Below are positions 18,188-28,700 of a stretch of 64,000 bases of DNA, piece by piece. The first letter of the stretch is position 1, and each line of letters starts with the position of its first letter. Origin of the DNA: Candidatus Eisenbacteria bacterium. GTDB lineage: Bacteria; Orphanbacterota; Orphanbacteria; Orphanbacterales; Orphanbacteraceae. Location: contig JAFGGD010000026.1 of NCBI GenBank assembly GCA_016930695.1, positions 50,904 to 114,903 on the forward strand. The letters run 5' to 3'. Both the position numbers and the translations under genes were made by a program. The notes beneath the pieces are model-generated. The model saw only the letters and a program-made list of their open reading frames with translations. It did no database searches and was not told where the DNA came from.

Positions 18188-20317
18188 TCAGGGGAGGTCG
18201 CGGACGAGGGAGAGGTCCGATTCGGATCGGTCGATCCGGTCGATCAGGATCGACCGCCCGTCGGGGGCGATGTCGAGGCCGAAGAGGGCGCCTTCCCCGG
18301 CGGGGAGGGCGCCCAAGCTCCTTACGGAGTCGGCGGCGTAGTCGAGGAAGCCGATCGACAGGGGCGATCCGCTCCGGACGAAATAGAGGCCCCGCTTCGT
18401 CTCCTTCCAGAAGGAGCGGAGCGCCCCGTCATGGTCGATGTCAACCAGCGTCTCCTCCGGGCCGCCGCCGAGGGGCGTTTTCCAGATCCCCCCCGATCCG
18501 ATCCGCGTGAAAATCAGAGATTCGCCGTCCGCGCTTTCGGCGGCGCGGATCACGTCCAGATTCCTGACCGGGACGATTTCTCCCGTGCCGTCCGCGGGAA
18601 CGCGCTGGAGCGTCTCCCCCTCTTTCCCCATCGTGACGAGATAGAGGGCATTCCCGTCTCCGGTCCATCCCGCCAGGTATTCATCGGGACCGGCGAGTGT
18701 GCGCTCGATGGCCGCGCCGTCCACCACGTCGATGACCCAGACCGATGACCGGTCCGCCGAGGTGGTGCGCAGGGCGACGCGCGATCCGTCGGGAGACCAG
18801 ATGGGAGCATTGGGGACGGCCGTCTCGAAACGGGAGAGCCGCCGCGGGTCCTCGCCGCTGCGCCCGCAGACGAACAACTCCGGTTGCCCCGTCCGGGTCG
18901 ACAGGAAGGCGATCCGGTCCCCCTGCGGGGAGAGTCGGCTGTCGTAGTCGCTTCTCGTCGAACGGATGACCGGCTCCTCGCCCTCTCCCGGCCCGCCGAG
19001 AGGGGCACGATTCACGCTGCACTCGAGGATCTGTTGCTCGAAGACGAGGACGCCGGTCTTTCGGGCGATACTCGGGCGGAGGGCGCGGCGCTCCCGGGTG
19101 AGGTACCGCCGGAGGGGAGCGCCGGAGAGGAACGCTTCGCCGAGGAAGAAGTCGCCGACGAGCTCCGTGCCGGAGCTGAAAAAGAGGCTTTCGCCGCCGG
19201 GCGTCCAGTCCACGCCGCGGATGTATTGTCGCATGTGGGTGAGGGCGGTGGTCGAACCGGTTTCCCGATCGAGAACGAAGAGGTCCTGTTCCCCTCGGGA
19301 CGGACCGCGGAGAAAGGCGATCTTCCCGCCGTCCGGTGAGAAGGCGGGCGTGATGTCCCCGGTCGAAAGGTCCGGCGGTTCGGTGGCGGGGGAGATCGCG
19401 CGGTCCTCGAAAGAGTAATAATACAGACGGCGGAGGGCGATCTCCGCGTCCCACGCCGAGAAGACGAGCAGGCCGCCGTCGGGCGACCAGTCGAGGCCGT
19501 ACGCCTCCGCCTCGAGGCGGACCAGAAGACGCGACGGGCCGCCGATGGCGGGAACGGTGTAGATGCCGTCCTTCTCCGGTCCGGCGACGAAGAAGGCGAT
19601 GGTCGTCCCGTCCGGAGACCAGGCGGGGTAGTACTCGTCGCCGGGCAGGTCCGTCAAACGGAGTGGGGTTTCGGTGTTCACCTGTTTGAGGTAGAGGTCG
19701 TAGCGCTCTTCCTCCCCGGCGTCCCAGGCGAAGGCGACGGCGCGCCCGTCCGGCGAGACCGCCGGCGTGATTTCCCGTCCCGGATAGCTGGTGAAGGGGA
19801 CGGCGTCGAGGAGAAAGGAAGAGGCGGACGCGCTTTCCCGTCCGTCCGGGAGCAGAAGGAGGAGCGCCGCGGCGAGGACCGCCGTAGGAACCAGGAAGGC
19901 GACGGCCAACCTCCACGCGGTTCGCCCGCGCCTCGGAGTCGCGTCGCTCGGGGCGTCGTCCGCGTGAAGGTCCACGGAAGCGACGAGACGGTAGCCCGTT
20001 TTGGGGATGGTTTCGATGTAAAGCGGGGAACGCGATTCGTCGCCGAACACGCGGCGGAGCTTGGAGACGGCCTGGGTGAGCGATTCCTCGTTCACCACCA
20101 CGTCCCCCCAGATCGCCTCGATCAGTTCGCCCCGGCCGACCGCCTCTCCCGCACGGTCGGCGAGGAGGAGGAGAAGATGCATCAGCCGCGGTTCGAGGCG
20201 CTTGGTCTTTCCGCCGCGCTCCACGCGGTTCAGGCGGGGGCGAACCGTCCACTCGCCGACGCGGAAAGCGGTCGGAGGATCGGACGGGAGAGACGGACCT
20301 TTCGGACTATCGAGCAA
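18188..20317 (-). CDS. CadC-like membrane transcriptional regulator with TolB-type propeller sensor
   Basis: A 709-residue one-component regulator. Residues about 18-115 form an OmpR-type winged helix (RLEPRLMHLLLLLADRAGE, ELIEAIWGD, ESLTQAVSKLRRVFGD, YIETIPKTGYRLV). A single transmembrane helix (about 135-156) follows. The periplasmic part (about 160-700) is a beta-propeller of PD40/TolB repeats: YPAWSPDGTTIAF, GLDWSPDGGLLVF, TPAFSPDGGKIAF, APIWSPDGSRVAL. Proteins of this layout bind DNA from the membrane and sense an external signal. The start is read as TTG at 20317 because AGGAGA lies 8 nt upstream and no ATG or GTG is better placed. It lies beside the M16 peptidase gene on the same strand (119 nt apart, separated by a perfect hairpin). 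Target genes are unknown. Confidence 0.88.
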   Translation of the reverse strand: MLDSPKGPSLPSDPPTAFRVGEWTVRPRLNRVERGGKTKRLEPRLMHLLLLLADRAGEAVGRGELIEAIWGDVVVNEESLTQAVSKLRRVFGDESRSPLYIETIPKTGYRLVASVDLHADDAPSDATPRRGRTAWRLAVAFLVPTAVLAAALLLLLPDGRESASASSFLLDAVPFTSYPGREITPAVSPDGRAVAFAWDAGEEERYDLYLKQVNTETPLRLTDLPGDEYYPAWSPDGTTIAFFVAGPEKDGIYTVPAIGGPSRLLVRLEAEAYGLDWSPDGGLLVFSAWDAEIALRRLYYYSFEDRAISPATEPPDLSTGDITPAFSPDGGKIAFLRGPSRGEQDLFVLDRETGSTTALTHMRQYIRGVDWTPGGESLFFSSGTELVGDFFLGEAFLSGAPLRRYLTRERRALRPSIARKTGVLVFEQQILECSVNRAPLGGPGEGEEPVIRSTRSDYDSRLSPQGDRIAFLSTRTGQPELFVCGRSGEDPRRLSRFETAVPNAPIWSPDGSRVALRTTSADRSSVWVIDVVDGAAIERTLAGPDEYLAGWTGDGNALYLVTMGKEGETLQRVPADGTGEIVPVRNLDVIRAAESADGESLIFTRIGSGGIWKTPLGGGPEETLVDIDHDGALRSFWKETKRGLYFVRSGSPLSIGFLDYAADSVRSLGALPAGEGALFGLDIAPDGRSILIDRIDRSESDLSLVRDLP

Positions 20318-20395
20318 GGCGGATGTCTCCTCTCGGAAACCACCATACGCGAAAAATTCTCTCTCCGCTTGCGCGAAAATGAGCGCCGGAGCGGG

Positions 20396-20428
20396 GGTTC
20401 GGGCCCGGCGGCGCGCCGGGCCCGAACC
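20396..20428 (-). terminator. Perfect 15-bp hairpin after the M16 peptidase gene
   Basis: GGTTCGGGCCCGGCG and its exact reverse complement are separated by three bases. It begins 9 nt past the peptidase stop. There is no T tract, so it is either a non-canonical terminator or an mRNA 3' stabiliser. Confidence 0.5.
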
Positions 20429-20436
20429 GTCGCGTA

Positions 20437-23142
20437 CTAGAGAGGATCGCCGTCGGCGTCCGTCTCCTCCGGGGCCGGCAAACCGAGACCGCTTAGTTGG
20501 CCGAGCACGGTCTCCCGGTCGCCGACGAGAACCAGAAGAGCCCGATCGAGTGGGACCGATCGGGGCGCGAGCGCGTTCAATTCGTCCTCGCCGACGCGGG
20601 CGATCCGGTCCAAATCCTCGCCGACGGAGGAGAAGGGGAGTCCGTTCAGATCGCGGATCTCCGCGGTCCGGATCAGGCCGCCGAGTCCCTGGAAACTCTG
20701 GATGGCGTCCATGCGGTTCGTCTCCCGCGCCTTGAGCGCCTCCTCGGCGGTGATGTCGCCGCCGCGCATCCTTTCGAACTCCTTCAGGAATTCACCGATC
20801 GCGGCGCCGGTGGCGTCCGCCTGCACGGTGGAGTAGGCGATCAGATAACCGGTGGAGGGCTCCATTAAAAAACGGGAGCCCGCGCCGTAGGTGTAGCCGT
20901 GCTCCTCTCGGAGATTCCGGTTCAGGCGGCTGGTGAAGCTCCCGCCGAGGATCGTGTCGAGCAGGCGGAAACTCTCCCGGTCCGGATCGGCGTAGCGGGG
21001 GGCGGGCATGAAGAAGCGGATCACCGTCTGCGGCGCCCCTTCCTTTTGGATGAAGAGAACGCGCGGCGCGCCGTTGGCCGGCGGAGTATATTCGATCGCC
21101 TCGGCGGGCCGGAAGCCGGCCGGGTTTTCCCATGCCCCGAAGGCGCGCTCCAGCTCCCGCTCCGCTTCCTCGCGGGTCAGATCGCCGGCGGTGTACAACT
21201 CCGCGTTTCCCGGCGCGAAGAGACGCCGGTGCGCCTCCCGTAGATCGTCCACGGTCAGCGAGGAAACGGTCTCCTCCGTCCCCTGCAGCGGGGGGCCGTA
21301 GGGGTGGTCCCCTCCGAAAAACGCGCGCTGGCCGACGCGCCAGGCGACGGCGCCGGGGTTGTCCTTCTGCTGCAGCAGCTTCTCGATGTGGATCGAGAGC
21401 ACGCGTTCCCACTCCTCCTCGTCGAAGCGGGGGCGGCGCAGGGCGTCGGCGTAGAGGTCGAGCGCGCTCCGGAAATTGCGCTTGAGGACCGAAAGATCAA
21501 CGAGCGCGTATTCACGGTCCGTTTCGGTGTCGATGGAGGCGCCCAACAGCTCCAACGCCTCGGTGAAGGCGACCGCGTCCCGGTCTCCCGCCCCCTCGTC
21601 GAGCATGTCGGCGGTCAGGAAGGCGAGACCCGGCCGGTCACCGTCGACGTGCGCCGAGCCGGCGCGGAAGAGGGCCGAGACGCGGACCAGGGGGAGTTCG
21701 GCGCGCCGCCAGTGCTTGACGCGGATTCCGTTGGAGAGAGTGAAGGTCTCCGGCTCCTCGGTCCGGAAGATCTTGGCGGCGCCCATGCCGGGACGCTCGT
21801 CGCGGGCGGCCAGGTACGCCCCCTCCGACTCGGGGACCACGCGCATCACGAGGCGCGCCTTCGGATCGAGCGTTTCGCGAACTACTCGGCGCACCTCTTC
21901 CACGGACGCCTTTCTGTAGCGGTCGAGGTCGCGGCGGAAGGAGTTGGGCTCCCCGAAGTAACGATCGTAGGTGTTCAGCATGTTCGCCTTCCTAACGAGC
22001 GATTGCAGCCCGTTCAGCTGGGCGAACTCGTAGGTCGCCTTATGTCTCTCCAGTTCCTCCTCGGTCGGGCCTTCCTCGCGGAAACGTTCGATCACTTCGT
22101 CGGCGATCTCCTCGATCCGGTCGAGCGACGCTCCCTGCCGGGCGGTGATCATCACATAGAAGAGGGACCCCAGTTCGAGCGATCCCTGAAAGACAGCCAC
22201 GTCCGTGGCGAGCCGCTCCTCCCGGACGAGCCGGTCGTAGAGACGGCCCGCATCGCCGGTGCTCAGCACCTCGGCGGCGAGGTCCATCTCCGCGTCGCCG
22301 GGGCCGAACCGGGCCGGGCTGTGATAGACCAAGTAGGTTCGGGCCGCCTGCACGTCGTCGGCGTAGACGACACGCTTCGCCTCGGCGAGGCGCGCCGGCT
22401 TCGAAGCGGCGCGGAGTGGATCCGGTCCGCGCGGAATGGTGCCGAAGTACTTTTGAATCAACGGCTTGGCTTCCGCCGGGTCGAAGTCGCCCGCCACGAC
22501 CAGCGAGGCGTTGTTGGGCACGTAGTACTGGGCGAAGAAATCCTTCACGTCTTGAAGGGACGCGGCGGCGAGGTCTTCGTGGGTACCGACCACGTCGTAG
22601 TGATAGGGATGGGTGCGGGGGTACATGAGGCGATTCACCTCGAACTCCGCCACGCCGTAGGGGCGCATCTCCTCCCCTTCCCTCTTCTCGTTCCGGACCA
22701 CGTCCCGCTGCTTGTCCAGCTTCTCCTGGGTCATGCTCCGGCCCAGATCCTCCATCCGATCCGCGTCGAGCCAGAGGAGGGTCGGCAGGAGGCCGCTCGG
22801 GCCGTAGGAGAAGTAGTTGGTTCGGTCGTGCCCGGTGGAGGCGTTGTTCCACCCGCCACCCGCCTCCATGATCTCGTCGAAGTCACCGCCCGGCACCCGT
22901 TCGGTCCCCATGAACATCAGGTGCTCGAAGAGATGGGCGAAGCCGGACAGCCCCTCTCTTTCGTCCTTGGCGCCCACGTGGTACCAGATGTTGACGCAGA
23001 CCGCCGGCAGGGAGTGGTCTTCGTGAAGGATCACGGTCATGCCGTTTTCCAGCTCGTACTTTTCGTAGGCCACGTCCTGGGCGGCCGCCGGAGCGGCGAG
23101 GAGGAACGCGGCGAGGATCATGAGCAGCGCGCATCGTTTCAT
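20437..23142 (-). CDS. Secreted M16 family zinc metallopeptidase (pitrilysin/insulinase type, double-domain)
   Basis: A 901-residue protein with a signal peptide (MKRCALLMILAAFLLAAPAAAQ). The active site is the inverted zinc motif H70-L-F-E73-H74 in GFAHLFEHLMFMGT; the third zinc ligand is probably E152 in VVRNEKREGEE. Two M16 units are fused: an active N-terminal half (about 25-440) and a C-terminal half (about 470-880) without HxxEH, containing the R/Y pocket element GGSFTSRLNRNLREEHGYTYG that completes the catalytic chamber in this family. It degrades peptides in the periplasm or outside. The ATG at 23142 has GAGGG 7 nt upstream. It diverges from the FG-GAP/PfpI gene; an extended -10 candidate (TGGTATCCT) lies at 23197-23205. 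Length and order match full two-domain bacterial members. Confidence 0.93.
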   Translation of the reverse strand: MKRCALLMILAAFLLAAPAAAQDVAYEKYELENGMTVILHEDHSLPAVCVNIWYHVGAKDEREGLSGFAHLFEHLMFMGTERVPGGDFDEIMEAGGGWNNASTGHDRTNYFSYGPSGLLPTLLWLDADRMEDLGRSMTQEKLDKQRDVVRNEKREGEEMRPYGVAEFEVNRLMYPRTHPYHYDVVGTHEDLAAASLQDVKDFFAQYYVPNNASLVVAGDFDPAEAKPLIQKYFGTIPRGPDPLRAASKPARLAEAKRVVYADDVQAARTYLVYHSPARFGPGDAEMDLAAEVLSTGDAGRLYDRLVREERLATDVAVFQGSLELGSLFYVMITARQGASLDRIEEIADEVIERFREEGPTEEELERHKATYEFAQLNGLQSLVRKANMLNTYDRYFGEPNSFRRDLDRYRKASVEEVRRVVRETLDPKARLVMRVVPESEGAYLAARDERPGMGAAKIFRTEEPETFTLSNGIRVKHWRRAELPLVRVSALFRAGSAHVDGDRPGLAFLTADMLDEGAGDRDAVAFTEALELLGASIDTETDREYALVDLSVLKRNFRSALDLYADALRRPRFDEEEWERVLSIHIEKLLQQKDNPGAVAWRVGQRAFFGGDHPYGPPLQGTEETVSSLTVDDLREAHRRLFAPGNAELYTAGDLTREEAERELERAFGAWENPAGFRPAEAIEYTPPANGAPRVLFIQKEGAPQTVIRFFMPAPRYADPDRESFRLLDTILGGSFTSRLNRNLREEHGYTYGAGSRFLMEPSTGYLIAYSTVQADATGAAIGEFLKEFERMRGGDITAEEALKARETNRMDAIQSFQGLGGLIRTAEIRDLNGLPFSSVGEDLDRIARVGEDELNALAPRSVPLDRALLVLVGDRETVLGQLSGLGLPAPEETDADGDPL

Positions 23143-23492
23143 CGGTCATCCCTCGCGAGGAAAGAGTTTCGAAGCGTTCTGGGCGGGCATGAAACCAGGA
23201 TACCACGATCGATCCTTTAGACGGAACGGCGAGGAGAACGGTTCATTTCGGGCTTTCCCGGCGGCGTGGGCCGCTTGTGGGAGCGATCCGGGGCGGGTAT
23301 GATGGAGAAGGGCGTACACGACTCCGGCCGTTCTCCCACCGGCGGCCCCCGCGCCCCCCGAAAGGGGTGATCTCGCGCGGAGCGCGCGCGCCTCCCGACG
23401 ACTCGACGGATGATACGGGGGACCGGTCCGCCCGGGGCGCGCCGCGGCGCTCCGGCGTTTCCGGCGCCGCAAGAGGATCGGAGGATCGATCG
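23143..23492. other. Divergent intergenic region
   Basis: It holds the promoter at 23275-23303 for the plus-strand gene and a weaker extended -10 for the M16 gene. No gene or repeat was seen. The part after 23303 becomes a GC-rich leader of about 180 nt. Confidence 0.4.
23275..23303 (+). promoter_or_regulatory. Promoter candidate for the FG-GAP/PfpI gene
   Basis: TTGTGG (23275-23280), exact 17-base spacer, TATGAT (23298-23303, 5/6 to the -10 consensus). The predicted start near 23310 gives a 183-nt leader. Confidence 0.4.
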
Positions 23493-25514
23493 ATGCGCAG
23501 GGGCAAGGAAATCCGAGTAGGAAAAAGGACGGGCCGCGCGGTGGTGGCGGCGCTTCTGATGACGGCCGGGCTTCTTGCGGCGTTTCCGGCCGGGGCGGAG
23601 ATCGGCTTCACCTCCGCCTGGATCGTCGGTTCCTCACGCTACCCGACCGGCGCCGGGTGGGCGGATGTGAACGGCGATGGGTGGCCGGACCTGGTGATCG
23701 CCAACGGGCTCGACGTGGCGAACCACCCCAACGAGGTCTACTTCAACCGGAACGGCGCGATCGAGAGGGAGCCGGGATGGGTGTCGGAGGACACCCTCGC
23801 CTCGGGCAATCTCTGCCTGGTCGACTTGGACGGCGACGGGGACCCGGACATGGTGAACGCCAACCTCGGTTTCGCCGCGGAGGGGAAAACCGCCCAACCT
23901 CACACGGCCTATCGGAACGACGGAGGATCCTTCGGCGCCGCCCCCTTCTGGCGGTCCGTGCCGGGGAACGCCTTCTCCTTGGCCGTCGGTGATCCGGACG
24001 GCGACGGAGACGTGGACGTCGCCTTCGGCCAGGGCTTCAGCGCCGTGGACCCGCGCAACGCCAAACGCCAAAAGGTGGTGGTCTACTTCAACGAGGGGAA
24101 AGGCTTCGCCGGCGAACCGGGCTGGGAATCCGATTCCTCCTACGTCACCGTGGATATCGCCTTCGGCGACGTGAACGCCGACGGCTGGCAGGACCTGGCG
24201 ATCACCGGACGCGGCATGGGGATTCGAATCTTCATGAACCGGGACGGCCGCCTGGAGACCACGCCTTCCTGGACGACATCCGCGATCCTCGGCGGACGGC
24301 AGATGGCCTTCGGGGACGTGGAGGACGACGGCTACGCGGACCTCGCGGTATGCGAGGTGGGTGAGTACGGCCGCGGCGAGGGGTGCTTCGTCCTTTTCCG
24401 GAACCGGGGGGGCGAGTTGGAGAAGACGCCCTCTTGGCGGAGCGACCGCTATCCGGAAGCCTCGGCGCTCGCCTGGGGGGACGCGGACGGCGACGGCGAC
24501 CTCGACTTGGCCGGCGGCGGTTGGGCGATACACGCGGGGGTTTTCGAGAACCGGAACGGCGTGCTCACGCGCGAATACGTCTGGCGCCACGAACCGGGAT
24601 GGGTCCAGCAGGTGGCCTGGTGCGACTTCGACGAGAACGGCCTCGTCCCGGAGAAGCGCGTCTTCACCGGCGACGGCCGCCGATCCTTCTTCGACCTCGG
24701 CGAGAAGGCGATTCACGAGATCCGCGGAGTCGCCGTCGACGGCCGCGCGCTGCCGCGCACCCGCTGGTGCTCCGATCCGCTCGAGGGTTGGCTCTCCCTC
24801 GCCGAGGCGCCGCGACCCGGCGCGACCCTTTCCGTAGCCTTCGTGCGTTCCACCGACCTCGATCTGGCCGTCACCACCATCGACCGGATCCGCCTCTACG
24901 AGAACCGCCCGTCTCCCACGCCTCGGGACGTGCGCGTGCTCGCCCTCGTCGACGACGGCTACGGCGCCAATCTCGCCCTCGATTACGTCCACCCGCTCCT
25001 CGGCCGCGTGAACCACAACATCCTGACGCTGATGGAGCGGCGCGGCTGGGAGGTCGACTTCGCCGGCGTGAAGCCGACGGTGGCGGCGTGCTCCTCGCTG
25101 GTCGATTACTGCCCCTCCGACAGCATGCGGGTGGACCGCCTCGTTTCCGCGATCGACGACCTCTCCGCCTACGACGCGCTCGTCGTCATGCCCGGCCTCG
25201 ATCACACCGGGCTCCTCGCGAGTCCGGAGGCGATGGAACTCGTGCGTCGGGCCGCACGGGAGGGGCTCGTGATCGGCGGGTGGTGCCGCGGCGTGAAGGT
25301 GCTCGCCGCCGCGGGCGTCCTTCGCGGACGCCGCGTCGCCGGTCCGGAGGCGATGCGTGAACTCCTCGAGGCGGCCGGCGCGATCTACGAGGGAGAGGAT
25401 GCTTGGCCGGTGACGGACGCGAACGTGGTCACGGTGAAGCGCTCCCGATATTACAGACCCAAAATGGTCGACGCGATCGGCCTGGCGGTGAAGGCGGCGC
25501 GCGAAGGGGCGTGA
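23493..25514 (+). CDS. Exported FG-GAP-repeat protein fused to a DJ-1/PfpI-like (class I glutamine amidotransferase fold) domain
   Basis: A 673-residue protein. The ATG at 23493 has GGAGG 8 nt upstream; the N terminus is a signal peptide with a basic n-region and a hydrophobic core ending near PAGA. Residues about 40-400 hold FG-GAP-like repeats (DVNGDGWPDLVIAN, DLDGDGDPDMVNA, DPDGDGDVDVAFG, DVNADGWQDLAI, DADGDGDLDLAGGG). From about residue 480 the chain becomes a DJ-1/PfpI-like Rossmann domain. VRVLALVDDGYG opens it, YDALVVMPG follows, and the nucleophile elbow is VIGGWCRGVKVLAAAGVL with Cys598. PfpI relatives act as peptidases, glyoxalases or chaperones; the partner acid and His cannot be assigned. 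No FlgD tail is present. Attachment of this enzyme-like fold to a Ca2+ propeller is unusual. Confidence 0.82.
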   Translation: MRRGKEIRVGKRTGRAVVAALLMTAGLLAAFPAGAEIGFTSAWIVGSSRYPTGAGWADVNGDGWPDLVIANGLDVANHPNEVYFNRNGAIEREPGWVSEDTLASGNLCLVDLDGDGDPDMVNANLGFAAEGKTAQPHTAYRNDGGSFGAAPFWRSVPGNAFSLAVGDPDGDGDVDVAFGQGFSAVDPRNAKRQKVVVYFNEGKGFAGEPGWESDSSYVTVDIAFGDVNADGWQDLAITGRGMGIRIFMNRDGRLETTPSWTTSAILGGRQMAFGDVEDDGYADLAVCEVGEYGRGEGCFVLFRNRGGELEKTPSWRSDRYPEASALAWGDADGDGDLDLAGGGWAIHAGVFENRNGVLTREYVWRHEPGWVQQVAWCDFDENGLVPEKRVFTGDGRRSFFDLGEKAIHEIRGVAVDGRALPRTRWCSDPLEGWLSLAEAPRPGATLSVAFVRSTDLDLAVTTIDRIRLYENRPSPTPRDVRVLALVDDGYGANLALDYVHPLLGRVNHNILTLMERRGWEVDFAGVKPTVAACSSLVDYCPSDSMRVDRLVSAIDDLSAYDALVVMPGLDHTGLLASPEAMELVRRAAREGLVIGGWCRGVKVLAAAGVLRGRRVAGPEAMRELLEAAGAIYEGEDAWPVTDANVVTVKRSRYYRPKMVDAIGLAVKAAREGA

Positions 25515-25551
25515 TCCCGGCTCGCCATCCGGGAACGGCGAGCGCGGGATC
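25513..25551. terminator. Possible bidirectional hairpin between convergent genes
   Basis: GATCCCGGCTCGCC pairs with GGCGAGCGCGGGATC across a 10-base loop, right at the stop codon of the FG-GAP/PfpI gene. No T run follows on either strand, so function is uncertain. Confidence 0.35.
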
Positions 25552-25718
25552 GGGACGGGGGGACGATCCCTTCCCGGTCCCGCGACCCGCAGTCGTCGTA
25601 ACCGATTCGAAACCAGGGCGCTCGCGCGGGGATGGCCCCGAGCGAGAACGGGCGGGAGAAGAAGACGCGCGCGAAGTCCTCTTCTCCGTGGAATGAAAAA
25701 CCGCGCGTCTTGACGGCG

Positions 25719-28700
25719 CTAACGCAGAAGCACCATCTTGCGGATCGCCGTTTCGCCGCGGGCTTCGATACGGCAGAAGTAGACCCCGCTCGCCGCCGGT
25801 TCGCCCTGATCGTTCCGTCCGTCCCAGACGACCCGCCGGTCCGCGCCCGCTTCGACCTTTCCGCTCATGAGCTCGCGGACCCTTCGTCCCGCCGCGTCGA
25901 AAATCCGAACCGTTACGTTGTCCTCCCACGGCAGGTCGAAACCGATCGTCGTCGTCGGATTGAAGGGGTTGGGACGGTTGGCGCGGATGGCGAGGCGCTC
26001 CGGCGCGTCATGTCCGGAGCCGGTGCCGACTTCGATGGAGCAGTCGGAGATCGGATCGGGAATGCCCGCGCCGAAACAATCGGGTCCTAAAATGCATTGG
26101 GCGATGCAGTCCCTCTCCCTTTCGGAACAGAGAAGCTCGAGACCGACCAGGGAGACGACGACCTTCGAGCCGGTCGGGTGGCGTTGCAGCGAGGTGCAAA
26201 ACTTGGACGGTCCTTGGTCCGTGGCGTACTTCAGAATCGACGTGGCGGTTTGGACCGTCGCCCCCTTGTCCGGGTTGTGGCGGATCGGGCAGTCCCAGTA
26301 TCCCTGCGCCGCCGTGATGCCCGCGAGCACCGTTCCCACCTGTCCCACGAGCCCCATTCCGTAAGGGGGCGAGATGCCGTCGTCGTCGTCGCAGCCGCCG
26401 GAGACGCCGTTCAATCCCGCGAGTGTGGTCCAGAGGTACGCGCCGTCGGTCTCATATTCGCCGTAGGGATCGGTCCAGGCCGGGTCGGTCAGCATCTCGT
26501 CCTCGCAGAGATCATCGCCGATCAACCAGAGATTGGCGGAATCGGGGAAGGTCAAACCGTTCCGATCGATATAGTCCCGGATCTCGAGTTGCGAGCTGGG
26601 ATGCACCGTCTCGGAGTTGTACTCGCCGAAGAACCAGATGACCGTGTGGTACCGCCGCGTCATGCCGTACCGGTGGTTGAGCACGCCCCCGTATCTTTGG
26701 CACGCCCAGGGCTGGGAATCGAGCCCCCGGCCCGATTCGCGCCGCGCGCCGTACCCGGCGCGGTAGAAATCGTATTGGACGCCGAGCCGGTCCAGGGTTT
26801 CCCGATAGATCTGAGAGACAAGGGGGAAGCAGCGGACGCCGCGCTTTTCGTCGTCCCGGTCCGCGCTGATGTCGTAGTCTCGCCGGCCGTAGGAATCGAC
26901 CAGAAGAACCGCGTGGTTTTGGCCGGAAGGGAGGGGCCGCACCGATGTCGGGCAGGGAAGAACGCGCACGATGAACGGCCATCCTTCCCGCCGGTCGTGT
27001 TCCCGGCCGGCCGCGGTCTCCACCAGCTCCTCCGCGTTCCGGTTGATCGCGTTTCGGTTCGGGAAGGTATCGCGGTCGTCCAGGCTGTCCCTCGCGGTCA
27101 TGAAGTACTCGATCTCCGTTCCCTCGGGCCAGAGTTCGGCGCCGTTCAGGTAGCACGTATTGTCGCCGCGCGTGATGATGGACGCGTACACGCCGGCGTT
27201 CTCGTGGACGCGATTCCACCGTTCGACGCCGTCCGTTTCGTCCGTTCCTTCCTCCGGCCCGAGACCGACAAGCACCTCGGCGTCCATTTCCACATGGGGA
27301 CCGGATAGGGCGCGCGAATAGTTCATGGTTTTCTCGTTCCACGGCACCGTGGGGAACGCGGTGGAACCGCGCGGTCGGGACGGTTCCTTGTCCCATGTCG
27401 CGCCGCAGTCGGTGGAAATGCGCCAGTGAAGATGAACGTCCGAGTTGAGCGGGGGAGGGCCGCTATAAAGCTTGTCCGGATCGCTCACGAAGATCGTGAG
27501 GGAATCCTCCGTCTCCCAGGGAACGGTGGGGGTCAGGTCCGGGTTTTCCCGGTAAAGGGAGTGCATCGACAGAGAGCGGTCAAACGTGTCGGCGAAGCGC
27601 TGGCTCGCGCCCTGTTTCCAACGGGTCCCGTGAGAATCGAACACCCCGACGCTGACGTTGTCGACGAGATAGGTCGCCCCCGTGTGCCGGCCCATGCAGG
27701 GCAGTTCCATGGAGGCTCGGTAATCGCAGCGATCGAAGAAATCCCAGGCGAACTGGATGGAGTCGATGCCGGGGCCGAGAAATTCGGACCAGTTCCGAGC
27801 GCGGTCGACGTTCCAAAACATGCAGCCGCCGACGGAAACGTAGTTGTCTCCCCGCCAGAGACTCCAGCATCCTTTCGCCGAGTCGAAGACGCGCGTCTTC
27901 GTGTCCGTCACGTCTCCGACCTCGTCCTTGATGCAGATGTATTCGTCGGATTCGACGACGACGCCCGTCCATTGATTGTCCGGGCCCGGGCCCATCCCGT
28001 CCGGATCGTAGTAGGGATTGTCCTCGCCGCAGGCGAAGGCCGGCGAGACGAGACGGTAGTGGTAGAGGTCTTCATTGTTCTGGGTGAACGCCTCGTCGTC
28101 TGCGGCCCACATCCAGTTGTTCGAGTAGGTGCAGGTCCCGCCCTGGTTGGCGTATCCGGGATCGACTTCCATGTGCCACCAATCGCAGGTCGTCGGGACG
28201 CCGTCGACCCAACGCCCTCCGTTCCAGTATCCGCCGATCTGCGCGTGCGGATAGTGGGGAATAGCCCACTCGGGCGGCATGCCCTCTTCGAAATCTTCGT
28301 AGGTGTCGCGCGATCCGGGGTCGTTGAAGGGGTAGAAGCTGCTCGGAGAGAGCCGCCCCTTGACGGAGACGTGGTCCACCCGCCAGGCGCCGTCGGTATG
28401 GGCGCCTCCCGCACCGTCTTGGTCGTCCCAGCATTTGTCGGACAGGAAGCGCCAACGAACCAAGAGGTCCTCGGTGGAGTTGTCGAGGGAGGGACCGATC
28501 GCCGAGAAGGGATCGTACTGGGCGCATCCGTAATCGCTGCTGTCGGGGCATCCCGGTTCCGGGTTGCTCGTTCCCGTGAAGACGGCGAGGGGGAGCCATG
28601 CGGCGGTCGGCGGGTCGTTCGAAAGAGAGTAATCGAGATAGCACCAGTCGTATCCGACTTCGCAGTCGTACATGTGCACGCCGCCGACGGTGAAGCCGTC

